A stretch of 64,000 nucleotides of DNA. Origin: Chloroflexota bacterium (GTDB taxonomy: Bacteria > Chloroflexota > Dehalococcoidia > Lucifugimonadales > Lucifugimonadaceae). Under the pieces are notes generated by a model. It was not told the origin of the DNA and did not search any database. It saw nothing but the letters and a program-made list of their open reading frames with translations. Below, piece after piece: positions 16,501 through 26,043 of this stretch; position 1 is the stretch's first letter; each line of letters starts with the position of its first letter. Both the position numbers and the translations under genes were made by a program. The stretch spans positions 26,265 to 90,264 of the forward strand of contig JAQCHZ010000011.1 of the NCBI GenBank assembly GCA_027618835.1, read 5' to 3'.

Positions 16501-17697
16501 ATGGTCAACGCGCTCAAAAGCGATGTGTTTATTACAGGTGCTGCCAGAACACCTCTCGGAAAATTCCAAGGTGCTCTCGCCAGCACTCCAGCGACCGAAC
16601 TTGGTGCAACGGCTATTCGAGCCGCCGTCGATCGATCCGGTTTAACTGGCGACGACATTGAATACTCCGTTATGGGAAATATGCTTTCGGCTGGTTTAGG
16701 CCAAACTCCAGCGCGGCAGGCCGCTATCAGCGCCGGTATACCGAAATCGGCATCTGCATTAACTATCAACAAAGCTTGTGCTTCAGGCATGCAGGCTGTG
16801 ATTTTGGCGGCTCAATCAATTCAGTTGAACGAGGCTTCAGCAGTTGTAGCTGGCGGCATGGAGAACATGAGCACTGCTCCTCACTTACTGGTCAATAGCC
16901 GGACTGGGCATCGATTGGGCGATACGAATTTGATCGACTCCATGATTCATGATGGGCTTTGGTGTCCATTCGAGAATCGGCATATGGGTGGATCAGCTGA
17001 GGCGATTAGCGAGAAGTACGGCGTTACGCGAGAACAGCAAGACGAATTCTCAGAACGCAGTCACCGGCTCGCCTCAACGGCGAGTGCGGAAGGTGCTTTC
17101 AACGACGAAATCATTCAAGTTGAAGTAACCGACAGACGTGGCAAAATTATCATAGTCGACACGGATGAAGGGCCACGCGCCGGCACGAACATGGATGGGC
17201 TATCAGCACTTCCAACTGTTTTCCCGCCGGGTTTAACTGTTACACCAGGGAATTCTTCGTCGATTAGTGACGGAGCCGCAGCTGTGGTCGTGACCAATGC
17301 CGAAGTGGCTGGTGAATCGTCGAGCGGGCCGGTGGCACGAATTACAGGATATGCGCATGCTGCGAACGAACCGGGAATGCTATTTGACGCACCTCGAATA
17401 GCCGTTCAAAACCTCCTAAACAAAACAGGCCAGTCGTTAGACGAGTTCGACTTGATTGAAGTTAACGAAGCGTTTGCGGCGCAGGTTCTTGCAAATGGGC
17501 AGGCACTGAAATGGGATTGGGATCGCGTTAATCTGCGGGGTGGAGCAATCGCGCTGGGACATCCGATTGGCGCAAGTGGATCTAGGATCCTCGTCACACT
17601 AATGCACGGTTTACAGTCATCTCGGGGCAAAGAAGGACTCGCCGTAATTTGTCACGCTGGTGGCGGTGCTGTCGCCATGAGCATCTCACTCCAATAA
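16501..17697 (+). CDS. Thiolase (acetyl-CoA C-acetyltransferase)
   Basis: 398 residues with every thiolase landmark. The acyl-accepting Cys is at residue 93 (INKACASGMQAV). NEAFAAQVLA, the His in GGAIALGHPIGASG and the proton-transferring Cys in VICHAGGGAVAMS complete the active site. It condenses two acetyl-CoA or cleaves 3-ketoacyl-CoA. Its neighbours (RNase D, an ATC-hydrolase family protein) do not fix the direction; no hydroxybutyryl-CoA dehydrogenase or enoyl-CoA hydratase is adjacent. Start at ATG 16501, with a plausible TATACT -10 box at 16453. Confidence 0.93.
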   Translation: MVNALKSDVFITGAARTPLGKFQGALASTPATELGATAIRAAVDRSGLTGDDIEYSVMGNMLSAGLGQTPARQAAISAGIPKSASALTINKACASGMQAVILAAQSIQLNEASAVVAGGMENMSTAPHLLVNSRTGHRLGDTNLIDSMIHDGLWCPFENRHMGGSAEAISEKYGVTREQQDEFSERSHRLASTASAEGAFNDEIIQVEVTDRRGKIIIVDTDEGPRAGTNMDGLSALPTVFPPGLTVTPGNSSSISDGAAAVVVTNAEVAGESSSGPVARITGYAHAANEPGMLFDAPRIAVQNLLNKTGQSLDEFDLIEVNEAFAAQVLANGQALKWDWDRVNLRGGAIALGHPIGASGSRILVTLMHGLQSSRGKEGLAVICHAGGGAVAMSISLQ

Positions 17698-17736
17698 TCG
17701 TCTGCTACTCAACTACGCAAGACTAAGGAATCCGAT

Positions 17737-18240
17737 ATGGCGTTTGATCCTAGCCAAATGGACGTTATCGACCGACGACAGGTAGAGGCGATGATATTGG
17801 GGCCAATGCTACGAGCTTTCCAAGAAGAGATCGGTGTCGAACGCACCAACGAGATCGCCCGTGCAGCAATAACGAAGTTGGCCCGAGAGCAAGGCGCCCA
17901 GTTTGCTGAAGGAATCGGTGCTAACGGACTGGAAGATTATGCATCTAACAAAGATGCATGGCGGCGACATGGAGCACTCGAAGTCGACATCATCGAGAGT
18001 AGTCCGACTAAATATTCGTTCGACGTTACTCGCTGCAAGTACGCCGAAATGTACAAGTCACTCGGCTACGGTGATCTAGGTGATATTTTTTCCTGCACAC
18101 GCGATTTCGAGTTCTGCAACGGGTTTAATTCCGAAGTGAAGTTGAAACGGACCCAGACAATAATGCAGGGAGCTTCACATTGTGACTTCAGGTATTCGTT
18201 GGACGATCAACAAGCTCAAGCAGAATCAGAGGACGATTAG
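17737..18240 (+). CDS. L-2-amino-thiazoline-4-carboxylic acid (ATC) hydrolase family protein
   Basis: 167 residues, a single alpha/beta domain matching the ATC hydrolase Pfam family. The conserved blocks are the EEIGVERTNEIARAAITKLA helix, the SFDVTRCKYAEMYKSLG motif with its Cys and Tyr, and the C-terminal pattern FEFCNGFNSEVKLKRTQTIM with SHCDFRY. The founding enzyme opens the thiazoline ring of ATC on the way to cysteine in Pseudomonas. Most bacterial homologues are uncharacterised and probably act on other amide or thiazoline compounds. It is 39 bases downstream of the thiolase and may be co-transcribed. Confidence 0.75.
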   Translation: MAFDPSQMDVIDRRQVEAMILGPMLRAFQEEIGVERTNEIARAAITKLAREQGAQFAEGIGANGLEDYASNKDAWRRHGALEVDIIESSPTKYSFDVTRCKYAEMYKSLGYGDLGDIFSCTRDFEFCNGFNSEVKLKRTQTIMQGASHCDFRYSLDDQQAQAESEDD

Positions 18241-18344
18241 CCAAACCGTGTGAAAAGTCTTGATCAGACCCGATCAATAAAACAGTTTTGCTGCGAAGTT
18301 CGTACAATCAACTACCGCTTCATACTTTCGAGGGATCTTTAAAA

Positions 18345-18791
18345 TTGACTCAACTTACCTGCCCTGTAGATCAGACCGCCTTACAAGATTCAAAAACTTC
18401 TGGTGAAGAGTCGTCCCAATGTGCTGAATGCTCTGGTATTTGGCTGACAACGGCTGCTCTCGCGTCGCTCGAAGATAATGCGGCTAGTGATGACATGGTC
18501 AAAGGTCAGCGTCAATACGGCAAGCATGAAGTCGAACACCTATGTCCTCACTGTGGTGAAGCGATGGTGCGATTCCGTTACCGGGGCTACAACCTAGAGA
18601 TCGAGGCGTGCCCAATCGATACGGGATTCTGGCTCGATAAGAGCGAGGATCGTGAGATTCGAGATGTCATGAAACAACGGGGCTCAAATCTTGACAGATC
18701 GGCATCAGCAGAGAAAAGCTGGCATAAGGCTCGTCGCGGCGAGAAGCTAGGCGTTTTTCAGCGTGTGAAACAGCTATTGGGTTTCCACTAA
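18345..18791 (+). CDS. Zinc-ribbon protein, zf-TFIIB family
   Basis: 148 residues from TTG 18345, which has GAGGG about ten bases upstream; longer in-frame starts lack such a site and add residues unlike the family. Two TFIIB-type zinc modules are visible: CPVDQTAL paired with CAECSGIWL, and CPHCGEAM paired with CPIDTGFWLD. The GxWL and GFWLD endings are the diagnostic part of the family. Members are small, widely conserved bacterial proteins of unknown role. The C-terminal 40 residues are basic and amphipathic (KLGVFQRVKQLLG). It precedes the unknown gene at 18807 by 15 bases. Confidence 0.78.
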   Translation: MTQLTCPVDQTALQDSKTSGEESSQCAECSGIWLTTAALASLEDNAASDDMVKGQRQYGKHEVEHLCPHCGEAMVRFRYRGYNLEIEACPIDTGFWLDKSEDREIRDVMKQRGSNLDRSASAEKSWHKARRGEKLGVFQRVKQLLGFH

Positions 18792-18806
18792 GGCTAAAAT
18801 CGATTC

Positions 18807-19379
18807 ATGTTTGATTCAGATCGTAAAAGCGCCGACATAACCCTGTGCATATTTCCTCACTTGCGTGAATTTATTGCGATTGACGCCCGAAAAGTTCGAC
18901 TGGGTGGTCCCGCGGTTCTGAACCTATCGATTTCAAACATTCTGAGCGAAGATTTTTACTCAAAGGTTGAACAAGATTTTTCTAAACTGATTCGACGCCA
19001 TGACGTCGGTTTCCTTGAGCTAATGGGCATTCCGCAGCAAGTCGAAGCAGTCGTTCGTGCGAATTCTTTAAAGCGAATTATCGCCGAACTCGGGATCAAT
19101 GTTGACCCGGCATCTAGCGATCCGGGAGGCAGCGTTGGCGTGCTTTTCTTCTCAGGTTTATTGCTCGCTTTCGAAAAACCACAGCTGAGCGACGCTACCC
19201 GAGAGTTGTTTGGCAGCAGACTGACGCAACTTGCGTTAGAACAGCTCAACGATCAGGTGTTCACGCTGATGGTAAAAGAGCGTGATTCGATCAAAGACAC
19301 CACTCAACAGGATCTCGCTGGACTGATTTCGGGCAAGAGCGGGCCGTACATAACTCTCTGGGAAAGTAGCGGGAAGTAG
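18807..19379 (+). CDS. Unrecognised soluble protein
   Basis: 190 residues with no signal peptide, membrane helix or Cys cluster. It follows the zinc-ribbon gene by 15 bases, suggesting an operon. Alternating helix and strand with a Leu/Ala-rich second half (LALEQLNDQVFTLMVKERDS) suggests a compact alpha/beta fold. A GGSVGVLFFSGLLLAFE stretch near the middle is hydrophobic but too short and mixed for a confident membrane helix. I cannot name a family. Confidence 0.6.
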   Translation: MFDSDRKSADITLCIFPHLREFIAIDARKVRLGGPAVLNLSISNILSEDFYSKVEQDFSKLIRRHDVGFLELMGIPQQVEAVVRANSLKRIIAELGINVDPASSDPGGSVGVLFFSGLLLAFEKPQLSDATRELFGSRLTQLALEQLNDQVFTLMVKERDSIKDTTQQDLAGLISGKSGPYITLWESSGK

Positions 19380-19450
19380 CCGTTGTTCAGTTTGAACCAG
19401 ACCCATAGCTGTATCGTCTATAGTCACTGATTCAACAATAAGCGGCGCCC

Positions 19451-20959
19451 ATGGTGGCTTTTCGCTCAAAGTACTACTCGACGAACCAAACTATGGATGA
19501 CTCCTTCCTCGATGTTTTTCTAGGTCACCCAGCCGATGGCACCTTAACGGCTTGGCTTGCTGATGGTGGTCTTTGGGCCTTTCTGATTGCACTCGCAGCC
19601 GTCGTTGGCTGGATCGTCGTTCGGATCGTTTTACGACGAGGATTGAAACAAGCGATTCGTGGATTAGATCAACACGAAGCGACCGCCGACGTTGGGATGG
19701 CGGTCCAAGCCGCAAATTCCTGGATTTCGAACATCTTATTGGGGGTGGTGTTCGGTGTGGCGGCTATTCTCGGTATCTTGCATGTGCTAGGCAACAACGT
19801 CGATCCGGCAGTCGACTATTTACAAAACGCTGGATCATCGACCGGAAACTGGCTCGCAACTGACGGATTGCGAATTGTTCTGATTCTGTTCATGAGTTGG
19901 GTTGCTACGCGGGTTGCACGACGGGTTATTCCTCGATTGCTTGGGTCTGTGATGCTGGGCCAGGCTTCGACGGCTGATCATGACGAAGTTCTCAAACGAT
20001 CTGAAACGCTTTCCAGCGTGTTTGTTGGTGCGACGGTCGCATTTATATATGTCTCGGCACTGTTCATGGTGCTTACGGCACTGACAGTTCCAATCGGCCC
20101 AGTGCTTGGAGGATTTGGCGTCGCAGGTATCGCTGTTGGGTTTGGCGCCCAGTACCTCGTGCGAGATTTGATAGCAGGAATTTTCATCATTGCCGAGAAC
20201 CAATATCGAACCGGCGATGTGGTGACAATCGCAGGAATTTCGGGGTTGGTCGAATCGATCAACCTAAGGCGTACAGTACTACGTGATCTCGATGGGCAAG
20301 TGCACGTTATTCCGAACGGAGAAATTACCGTTGCATCTAACAAGACTAAGTACTGGTCTCGAGTAAACCTCGATGTCGGTGTTGCCTACAAGGAAGATGT
20401 CAATCGTGTGGTCGAAGTCCTCAACGAAATCGGTCATGAAATCGCAGCAGATCCTTATTACGGATTAATGCTGATCACCCCACCACAAGTTCTGCGATTG
20501 AACTCACTTGACGATTCTGCGGTAACATTCAAGATGCTCGGTGACTGTAAGCCGATGAAGCAGTGGGAAATTATGGGTGAGATGCGGAAACGCATCAAAA
20601 TACGGTTCGACGCGGAAGGTATTGAAATTCCATTTCCGCACCAGACTGTTTACTGGGGAGATGACCAACCCCCGTTCCGGCCTGAAGTGGTTGCCGGCGC
20701 TGTTCGTGACGTTAGTACTCCGGGAACTACTGAATCTAACTCTGCTTCCCGTCCAGCATCGTCACACCGTGAACCAACGGCAGCGCCAGTTGTAAAAGCC
20801 CCTGCTACTGGAAGCCCTGACGGCGAAATACTGACGCCTGAACGGCGGGAAGAATTGCTTGCTGCAATAGCGATGGCTACCGCCTCTCGCGTTTCTGATG
20901 CTTCAACAATGGACATCAAAGCACGGACGTTGCTCGTAGACACTTCTGACACCGAATAG
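19451..20959 (+). CDS. Mechanosensitive ion channel, MscS family
   Basis: About 502 residues (start at 19451, or at Met 19493). Four hydrophobic helices lie in the first half; the pore-lining helix is GVAGIAVGFGAQYLVRDLIA, followed directly by the beta domain signature GIFIIAENQYRTGDVVTIAG and HVIPNGEITVASNKT. The C-terminal alpha/beta domain runs to about residue 400 (IEIPFPHQTVYW), after which an unusual Ser/Thr/Pro-rich tail of about 100 residues extends past the usual MscS end. It acts as an osmotic safety valve in the cytoplasmic membrane. It is convergent with the broken GT20 gene, only seven bases apart. Confidence 0.9.
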   Translation: MVAFRSKYYSTNQTMDDSFLDVFLGHPADGTLTAWLADGGLWAFLIALAAVVGWIVVRIVLRRGLKQAIRGLDQHEATADVGMAVQAANSWISNILLGVVFGVAAILGILHVLGNNVDPAVDYLQNAGSSTGNWLATDGLRIVLILFMSWVATRVARRVIPRLLGSVMLGQASTADHDEVLKRSETLSSVFVGATVAFIYVSALFMVLTALTVPIGPVLGGFGVAGIAVGFGAQYLVRDLIAGIFIIAENQYRTGDVVTIAGISGLVESINLRRTVLRDLDGQVHVIPNGEITVASNKTKYWSRVNLDVGVAYKEDVNRVVEVLNEIGHEIAADPYYGLMLITPPQVLRLNSLDDSAVTFKMLGDCKPMKQWEIMGEMRKRIKIRFDAEGIEIPFPHQTVYWGDDQPPFRPEVVAGAVRDVSTPGTTESNSASRPASSHREPTAAPVVKAPATGSPDGEILTPERREELLAAIAMATASRVSDASTMDIKARTLLVDTSDTE

Positions 20960-20966
20960 CGGATCG

Positions 20967-22513
20967 TTACTGGGTGTGGTCGACTTCGTTCAGTTCACTG
21001 AGAAATTGGCGAGCCGCCGAGGTCGGATCGATCGATCTGAGGATGTCCAATATGGCTTCTGACTTGGTGAATCGACTTTCCAGAGACTCGTCTGCTGCCG
21101 CTTCCATGGCGAAGGAGATACCGGCGATATCCGTGATGCCGACTGTCGAAACGCTGTCGCCAAACAAACCCTTTGTGGCGTCGTTCTCACTAAGAATCAT
21201 TCCACCGTTCTTGGTATTCACAATCGGGCCGCCGAGTGGGCTTCGTCCGACGCCGTCTGCCACGGGAACCGACACCAACGTGTCGTAGATGCTGAGGGCT
21301 GCGATTGCTCGATAGAAGTTGTTCTCTTCGTAGACTCGGACGGGATTTGAATTCTTTGCGAGATCGTTCACTTTCCGTGCAGCTCGACGAATTTCCTCAG
21401 ACACCCTCTTATAAGCAGAGATGTGAGTCGGCCCAGGCGTGAGCATCAGCAAGAAACGGGTTGATTCGGTTAGATCGGGTCACCGATTCAATAGTTCACC
21501 GTAAGCGTTAATGGCCCTCACGATGTTCTTGTGCGGCTCGGAACGTTCGACTGTCACAAACGTATGTATTGGCTCGGCGACAGCCAGGTCATAGATAAAT
21601 CGCTGGGTCTGCGGGAACCTGACGACTTCTTTGAATTTTGGAGACCTCACCAATGGCGCCAAAACGCTTAGGCGGATGCTGTGCGTACCTACAATTAGAG
21701 TGCTAGACCGATATTTGATCTCAGGTAGATGATCGTCTGATTGCGAACTGAAAAAGGAACGTACACAGGCAATAAAGGCGTTTATATCGGCATCGGTTGG
21801 AAATGAAACAACATCAGCGGCGAGAAGACTATCTAACAATTTTGACCGCCATGCTATTGGAAGGAGTTCGAGTTCCGAAGGCCACGGCCATGGGGTTTCG
21901 AACGAGAAGTGAATCAGTGATTTGGGATGACGTTCTCGGATCATCCCGGGGACCAGAATCAGCTGATAGTCACGACAAATTACGCAATTTGGCTTCCGTC
22001 CGCGATATTAGATATACGATCATCGAACGATTGATTAACCGCCCTGTAGCCTCGTTCCCAGGCGTCGTGCTCTTGTGTTCCGATGTTCGGGGTGAACGTT
22101 GGACTCCACGATCGGTGGAGCAGGAACCACAAGGGATTGCAAATTACGTTGTAGAACTTGTGGTGAACTCGACGTGGTGGTGAAACGAACTTCATAGCCC
22201 AGTCACTAGGAAGTACATCGTTTTGAATTAAACCATGGTCATCTGATCGAGATTCGGCAGCGTTGCGGTCTGCTGCACCCACTGCACCAGAAACCCACGA
22301 AATTGGCAGGTTAGAAAGGTGTTCCAACATTTCTGACGATCGAGATGTGTCGCTTCGAGCAACAGCTTTCCCTGACTGATCTTCAGTGAAGTTGAGCGGA
22401 CCGCGGCTTGAAGCCACGATTAGTTTCCTGCCGGATAATAGCTTCATCGCCATTTCAGACAGGGAATAATTGGTGGCTTCGCTGGGGGAGCGACGCGCTA
22501 TTTGAAGGATCAC
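20967..22513 (-). pseudogene. Broken GT20 glycosyltransferase (trehalose-6-phosphate synthase family)
   Basis: Three consecutive minus-strand pieces rebuild one OtsA-like protein. Piece 1 (22513-21980) has the N-terminal RGP loop (LIVASSRGPLNF) and FYNVICNPLWFLLHRSW. A frameshift near 21985 leads into piece 2, where DYQLILVPGMIRERHPKS and the donor-binding TVERSEPHKNIVRA are still readable. An in-frame TGA at 21480-21482 separates piece 3. There the usual DGMNLVAKE donor motif is replaced by ADGVGRSPLGGPIVN, losing the conserved Glu. Two independent lesions plus loss of a catalytic motif indicate a true pseudogene of an enzyme that would make trehalose-6-phosphate or a similar compatible solute. 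No otsB is adjacent. Confidence 0.8.
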
Positions 22514-22660
22514 CGCTCTGTTGAGCCATGGAATTTGCCCTACCGTGGCATCAAAAGCTCATGATCTAGCCTGTAGCGCACACGGCGGTCGTTTACATTT
22601 ATAACCGAATTCAATCACGCTAACTGGTAGTCGTCAAAATTCGAACGTCGTAAATCATCT

Positions 22661-22690
22661 TTGACACGCAAATTGATCGGTAACTAAAAT
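22661..22690 (+). promoter_or_regulatory. Promoter for the alaS-ruvX-aro genes
   Basis: TTGACA at 22661-22666 and TAAAAT at 22685-22690, with an 18-base spacer (the same spacing as the promoter at 3597). The predicted start near 22697 gives a leader of about 45 bases before alaS. No T-box antiterminator motif is seen in this short leader. Confidence 0.65.
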
Positions 22691-22740
22691 CAGTTGTTCC
22701 ATATCGTTCTGATCTATTTTAGCGCGCAGTTCGGAGAACT

Positions 22741-25584
22741 ATGACCTCCCTCCCTCCAAAGACAGCAGATGAACTACGAGAGGCTTTCCTTTCGTACTTT
22801 GAAGGAAATGACCACCTTCGAATGCCCTCGGCATCGTTGATCCCTGCCGCTGACCCGACATTGCTTCTCACAAACTCGGGCATGGCTCAGTTCAAGCCGT
22901 ACTTCTCTGGAGAAAAAGATCCACCGCACCCGCGTGTCACGACATCGCAAAAATGCTTCCGAACCACCGACATCGAAGAAGTTGGGGACGACACGCATTT
23001 AACGATGTTTGAAATGCTGGGCAATTTCAGCTTCGGTGACTACTTCAAAAAAGAGGCCTGCGCTTGGGCGCTTGACCTGCTTACAAATAGGTTTGGTCTT
23101 GATCCAGAGCGCCTCTACTACACCGTCTACACCACCGATGACGAAGCAGAAGACATTTGGCAAGAGCTCGGAATTCCAGCCGATCGAATATACCGATTTG
23201 GCGACGAAGACAACTGGTGGGGTCCGGCTGGTGACGAGGGTGTTTGTGGACCTAGCTCGGAGATCAACTACTACCAAGGGTCACTTGATGATGTTCCAGC
23301 GGTAGACGATCCGGCTCGTAACGGCGTGTGGGGCCCGAACTACCACGACGATTTTGTTGAGCTATACAACCTCGTGTTCACTCAGTTCTACCGAGACCTA
23401 GACGGTAACGACACGGTGCTACCGGCGAAGAATATCGACACCGGTATGGGCTTCGAGCGCATGCTCGCAGTGCTTCAGGGTGCGTCCAATGTGTACGAGA
23501 CCGATGCGTTCAGGCCAATCATCGCCCACGTCGAGCAGTTGTCTGGAAAAGAGTGGGGACAGGACAAAGAGACCGACAAAGCTATTCGGGTTGTTGCCGA
23601 GCACGCACGGTCAGCTTCATTCCTAATTGGCGACGGCGTGATTCCGGGCAACTCGGGTAGAGGATACGTTCTTCGCCGTCTAATTCGACGAGGAATGCTG
23701 TTTGGGCGCGAGCTGGGCATGGACACGCCGATGCTTTCGGCAATTTCAAAAACTGTTTCCGACCATATGGGACACGTTTATTCCGAGCTGGTCGGCAACT
23801 ACGAATTCATCAAGGATGTCCTTGAACAGGAAGAGAATAGCTTCTCTCGAACACTTGAATTTGGCGCTTTGGTGCTGTCAGGAATGGTCAATTACCGAAG
23901 CGAATATCCTGATGCAGCCGAGCTGCTCAAAAACGGCAAAAAGCTAAATTCCTCTATGGGTGAAGATGGCAAGTCGGTGGGAACTCGGTTGGCTATCGCT
24001 GAACTTGATCGACTGGTCGAATCCGGTGACGAGGATTCTATCGATGGATGGCGATCCAGCGTTTCAGGAACCGAGGCGTTTGTTCTGTACGACACCTACG
24101 GCTATCCAATTGAAGTGACTGAAGAGGTCGCCGGAGAAGAAGATCTGACCGTGGACCGAGCCGGATTCGAGACGGAAATGGAAGCCCAGCGCGAGCGAGG
24201 TCGGGCTGCCGGAGGTTTCGGCGGTAATGCCGAGTCGACCCGGGTATATGAATCTCTTGGCGTCAAGGACACACCATTCACTGGTTACGAGACTCTTGTT
24301 TCGGAAACAACCATCGCAGCTATCGTCCAAAATGGTGAAGCTGTCGATTCGGCTAACAAAGGCGACAAAGTCGAAATTATTCTTGGCGAGACGCCGTTCT
24401 ATGCCGCTCGTGGTGGTCAGGCCGGCGACACTGGCGTGATTTTAGGTGAAGGTGTCGAAGTAACGATCCATGACACACAGGCTCCATATGGGCACGTGAA
24501 TGTTCACCACGGAACGGTAACGTTCGGTTCGTTGAGCATAGGCGACGGGGTTACCGCCTCTGTCGACGTAGAGCGTCGAGAGCGCATTCGTCGCAATCAC
24601 ACAGCTACCCACCTCGTCCATGCCGCCCTGCGTGAAATAGTCGGCAGTCACGTAAGGCAGGCTGGTTCTGTTGTAGACCCAGATCGACTGCGATTCGACT
24701 TCACCAATATGAAGGCTCTAACCCGCGACCAAATCAAAGCGGTGCAAGATCGAGTTAACGAGAAGATTCGACTCAACAGAGATGTTGAGGTTCATTGGAC
24801 AACGTACGGTGAGGCCGTAGAAGAAGGGGCACTGGCATTCTTCGGTGACACCTACGACAACGAAGTTCGTACGATAAAGATCGATGCTCCCTGGAGCTAC
24901 GAACTTTGCGGCGGAACGCACATGGATCACACCGGTGGAATCGGGACTTTTGTAATCACGTCTGAAGCTGGCATCGGGTCTGGAATGCGTCGAATGGAAG
25001 CGATCACCGGCGTTGCTTCAGAAGAAGCAATATTTGAACGATTTGGTGCTCTTGATGACATCGCATTGAAATTCCGTGTATCTGTGTCTGATGCAAGTGA
25101 GCGAGTCAACTCGCTGGCTAACGATCTTTCACAAGCCCGGAAGCAAGTTGCAAAGCTTGAAGAGCAGCTTCTACAGTCGAGTGTCAGCGGTGGTAGTTCG
25201 AACAGTTCTGCGCACAGCTTTGACATCGAAGCAGGCGATGTTTCGATTCACGTTGAAGTGCGCGAAGTACCAGCGTCGAACTTCGGTGCACTTCGAAAAA
25301 CCGGTGAGCATCTGAAGAACCAAATTGGCAAAGGTGTTGTGGTTTTGGGCAGCGTGATCGAAGGCAAGCCGGCGGTCGTGGTCATGGCGACTGATGACAC
25401 AATAGAAGTTGGAATTCACTCGGGCAATATTGCAAAGGCAATAGCTGGTTTGATGGGCGGCGGCGGCGGCGGAAATCCGATGGCAGCTCAGGCAGGCGGC
25501 AAGAACGCTGAACAGTTACCGGAGGCACTCGCGGCGACTGAGGGAATCATTCGTGAATCTCTAAGCGGTCAGACAGGGGACTAG
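22741..25584 (+). CDS. alaS: Alanine-tRNA ligase
   Basis: 947 residues, about 70 longer than the usual bacterial enzyme. The class II core is clear at the N-terminus (LLLTNSGMAQFKPYF, TSQKCFRTTDIEEVG, MLGNFSFGDYFKKEA). The editing domain carries the zinc motif HTATHLVH together with CGGTHMDHTG. A Gly-rich C-terminal C-Ala end (MGGGGGGNPMAAQAGG) follows. The extra length lies mostly in an acidic insertion around residues 370-450, between the aminoacylation and editing parts. It charges tRNA-Ala and edits Ser/Gly mischarging. It heads a plus-strand run with ruvX two bases downstream, a neighbour also seen in other bacteria. Confidence 0.97.
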   Translation: MTSLPPKTADELREAFLSYFEGNDHLRMPSASLIPAADPTLLLTNSGMAQFKPYFSGEKDPPHPRVTTSQKCFRTTDIEEVGDDTHLTMFEMLGNFSFGDYFKKEACAWALDLLTNRFGLDPERLYYTVYTTDDEAEDIWQELGIPADRIYRFGDEDNWWGPAGDEGVCGPSSEINYYQGSLDDVPAVDDPARNGVWGPNYHDDFVELYNLVFTQFYRDLDGNDTVLPAKNIDTGMGFERMLAVLQGASNVYETDAFRPIIAHVEQLSGKEWGQDKETDKAIRVVAEHARSASFLIGDGVIPGNSGRGYVLRRLIRRGMLFGRELGMDTPMLSAISKTVSDHMGHVYSELVGNYEFIKDVLEQEENSFSRTLEFGALVLSGMVNYRSEYPDAAELLKNGKKLNSSMGEDGKSVGTRLAIAELDRLVESGDEDSIDGWRSSVSGTEAFVLYDTYGYPIEVTEEVAGEEDLTVDRAGFETEMEAQRERGRAAGGFGGNAESTRVYESLGVKDTPFTGYETLVSETTIAAIVQNGEAVDSANKGDKVEIILGETPFYAARGGQAGDTGVILGEGVEVTIHDTQAPYGHVNVHHGTVTFGSLSIGDGVTASVDVERRERIRRNHTATHLVHAALREIVGSHVRQAGSVVDPDRLRFDFTNMKALTRDQIKAVQDRVNEKIRLNRDVEVHWTTYGEAVEEGALAFFGDTYDNEVRTIKIDAPWSYELCGGTHMDHTGGIGTFVITSEAGIGSGMRRMEAITGVASEEAIFERFGALDDIALKFRVSVSDASERVNSLANDLSQARKQVAKLEEQLLQSSVSGGSSNSSAHSFDIEAGDVSIHVEVREVPASNFGALRKTGEHLKNQIGKGVVVLGSVIEGKPAVVVMATDDTIEVGIHSGNIAKAIAGLMGGGGGGNPMAAQAGGKNAEQLPEALAATEGIIRESLSGQTGD

Positions 25585-25586
25585 TC

Positions 25587-26015
25587 ATCAAAGATCACGG
25601 GAGACTACTTGGAGTTGATTATGGTGAAGCTCGTATTGGGCTCGCCATAAGTGACCCTACTGGCACGATTGCGACACCACTGGAAGCGATCAAGGCAGCC
25701 GGAAATCAGGATGCTTCGAACATTTCTAAAGTTGCGATCGAACGAGAGGCACGTGGAATCGTAGTGGGGCTTCCGCTTTCTTTAGACGGTTCACATGGTC
25801 CCGCTGCTCGCAAAGTTAACGCTTTTTGTGCTCGACTGCGCAAGGAGACCGATTTGCCGGTAATGGCGTGGGACGAACGGATGACAACCGTGGAGGCACA
25901 TTCACTGTTGAGAGAGACAGGAAAGTCCCCTTCGAAAGCACGTGGAGCGGCTAGAGGCAAGATAGACTCAGCATCGGCCGCAATTATCCTCAACTCTTAT
26001 ATGCAGTCGAACTAG
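25587..26015 (+). CDS. ruvX: Putative pre-16S rRNA nuclease / Holliday junction resolvase YqgF (RuvX), non-canonical start
   Basis: 142 residues with an RNase H-like fold. The catalytic acidic residues are present: Asp in RLLGVDYGEARIG, a VGLPLSLDGS loop, Asp and Glu in AWDERMTTVEA, and Asp in KIDSASAAIIL. The family N-terminus (RLLGVDYGE) starts about six codons after the alaS stop, yet this frame has no ATG, GTG or TTG until GTG 25764, which would delete the first active-site Asp. An ATC at 25587 sits six to seven bases after AGGGGA and two bases after the alaS stop. I take it as the likely start, possibly by translational coupling. A sequencing error is the alternative. Confidence 0.82.
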   Translation: MKDHGRLLGVDYGEARIGLAISDPTGTIATPLEAIKAAGNQDASNISKVAIEREARGIVVGLPLSLDGSHGPAARKVNAFCARLRKETDLPVMAWDERMTTVEAHSLLRETGKSPSKARGAARGKIDSASAAIILNSYMQSN

Positions 26016-26043
26016 ATTTGTCCGTACGCGGACTTGGAGAAAT

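Noticed and set aside
21797..22183. 128-residue plus-strand open frame
   Set aside because: It is antisense to the GT20 pseudogene; the minus strand gives clear OtsA-like motifs and this frame gives none.
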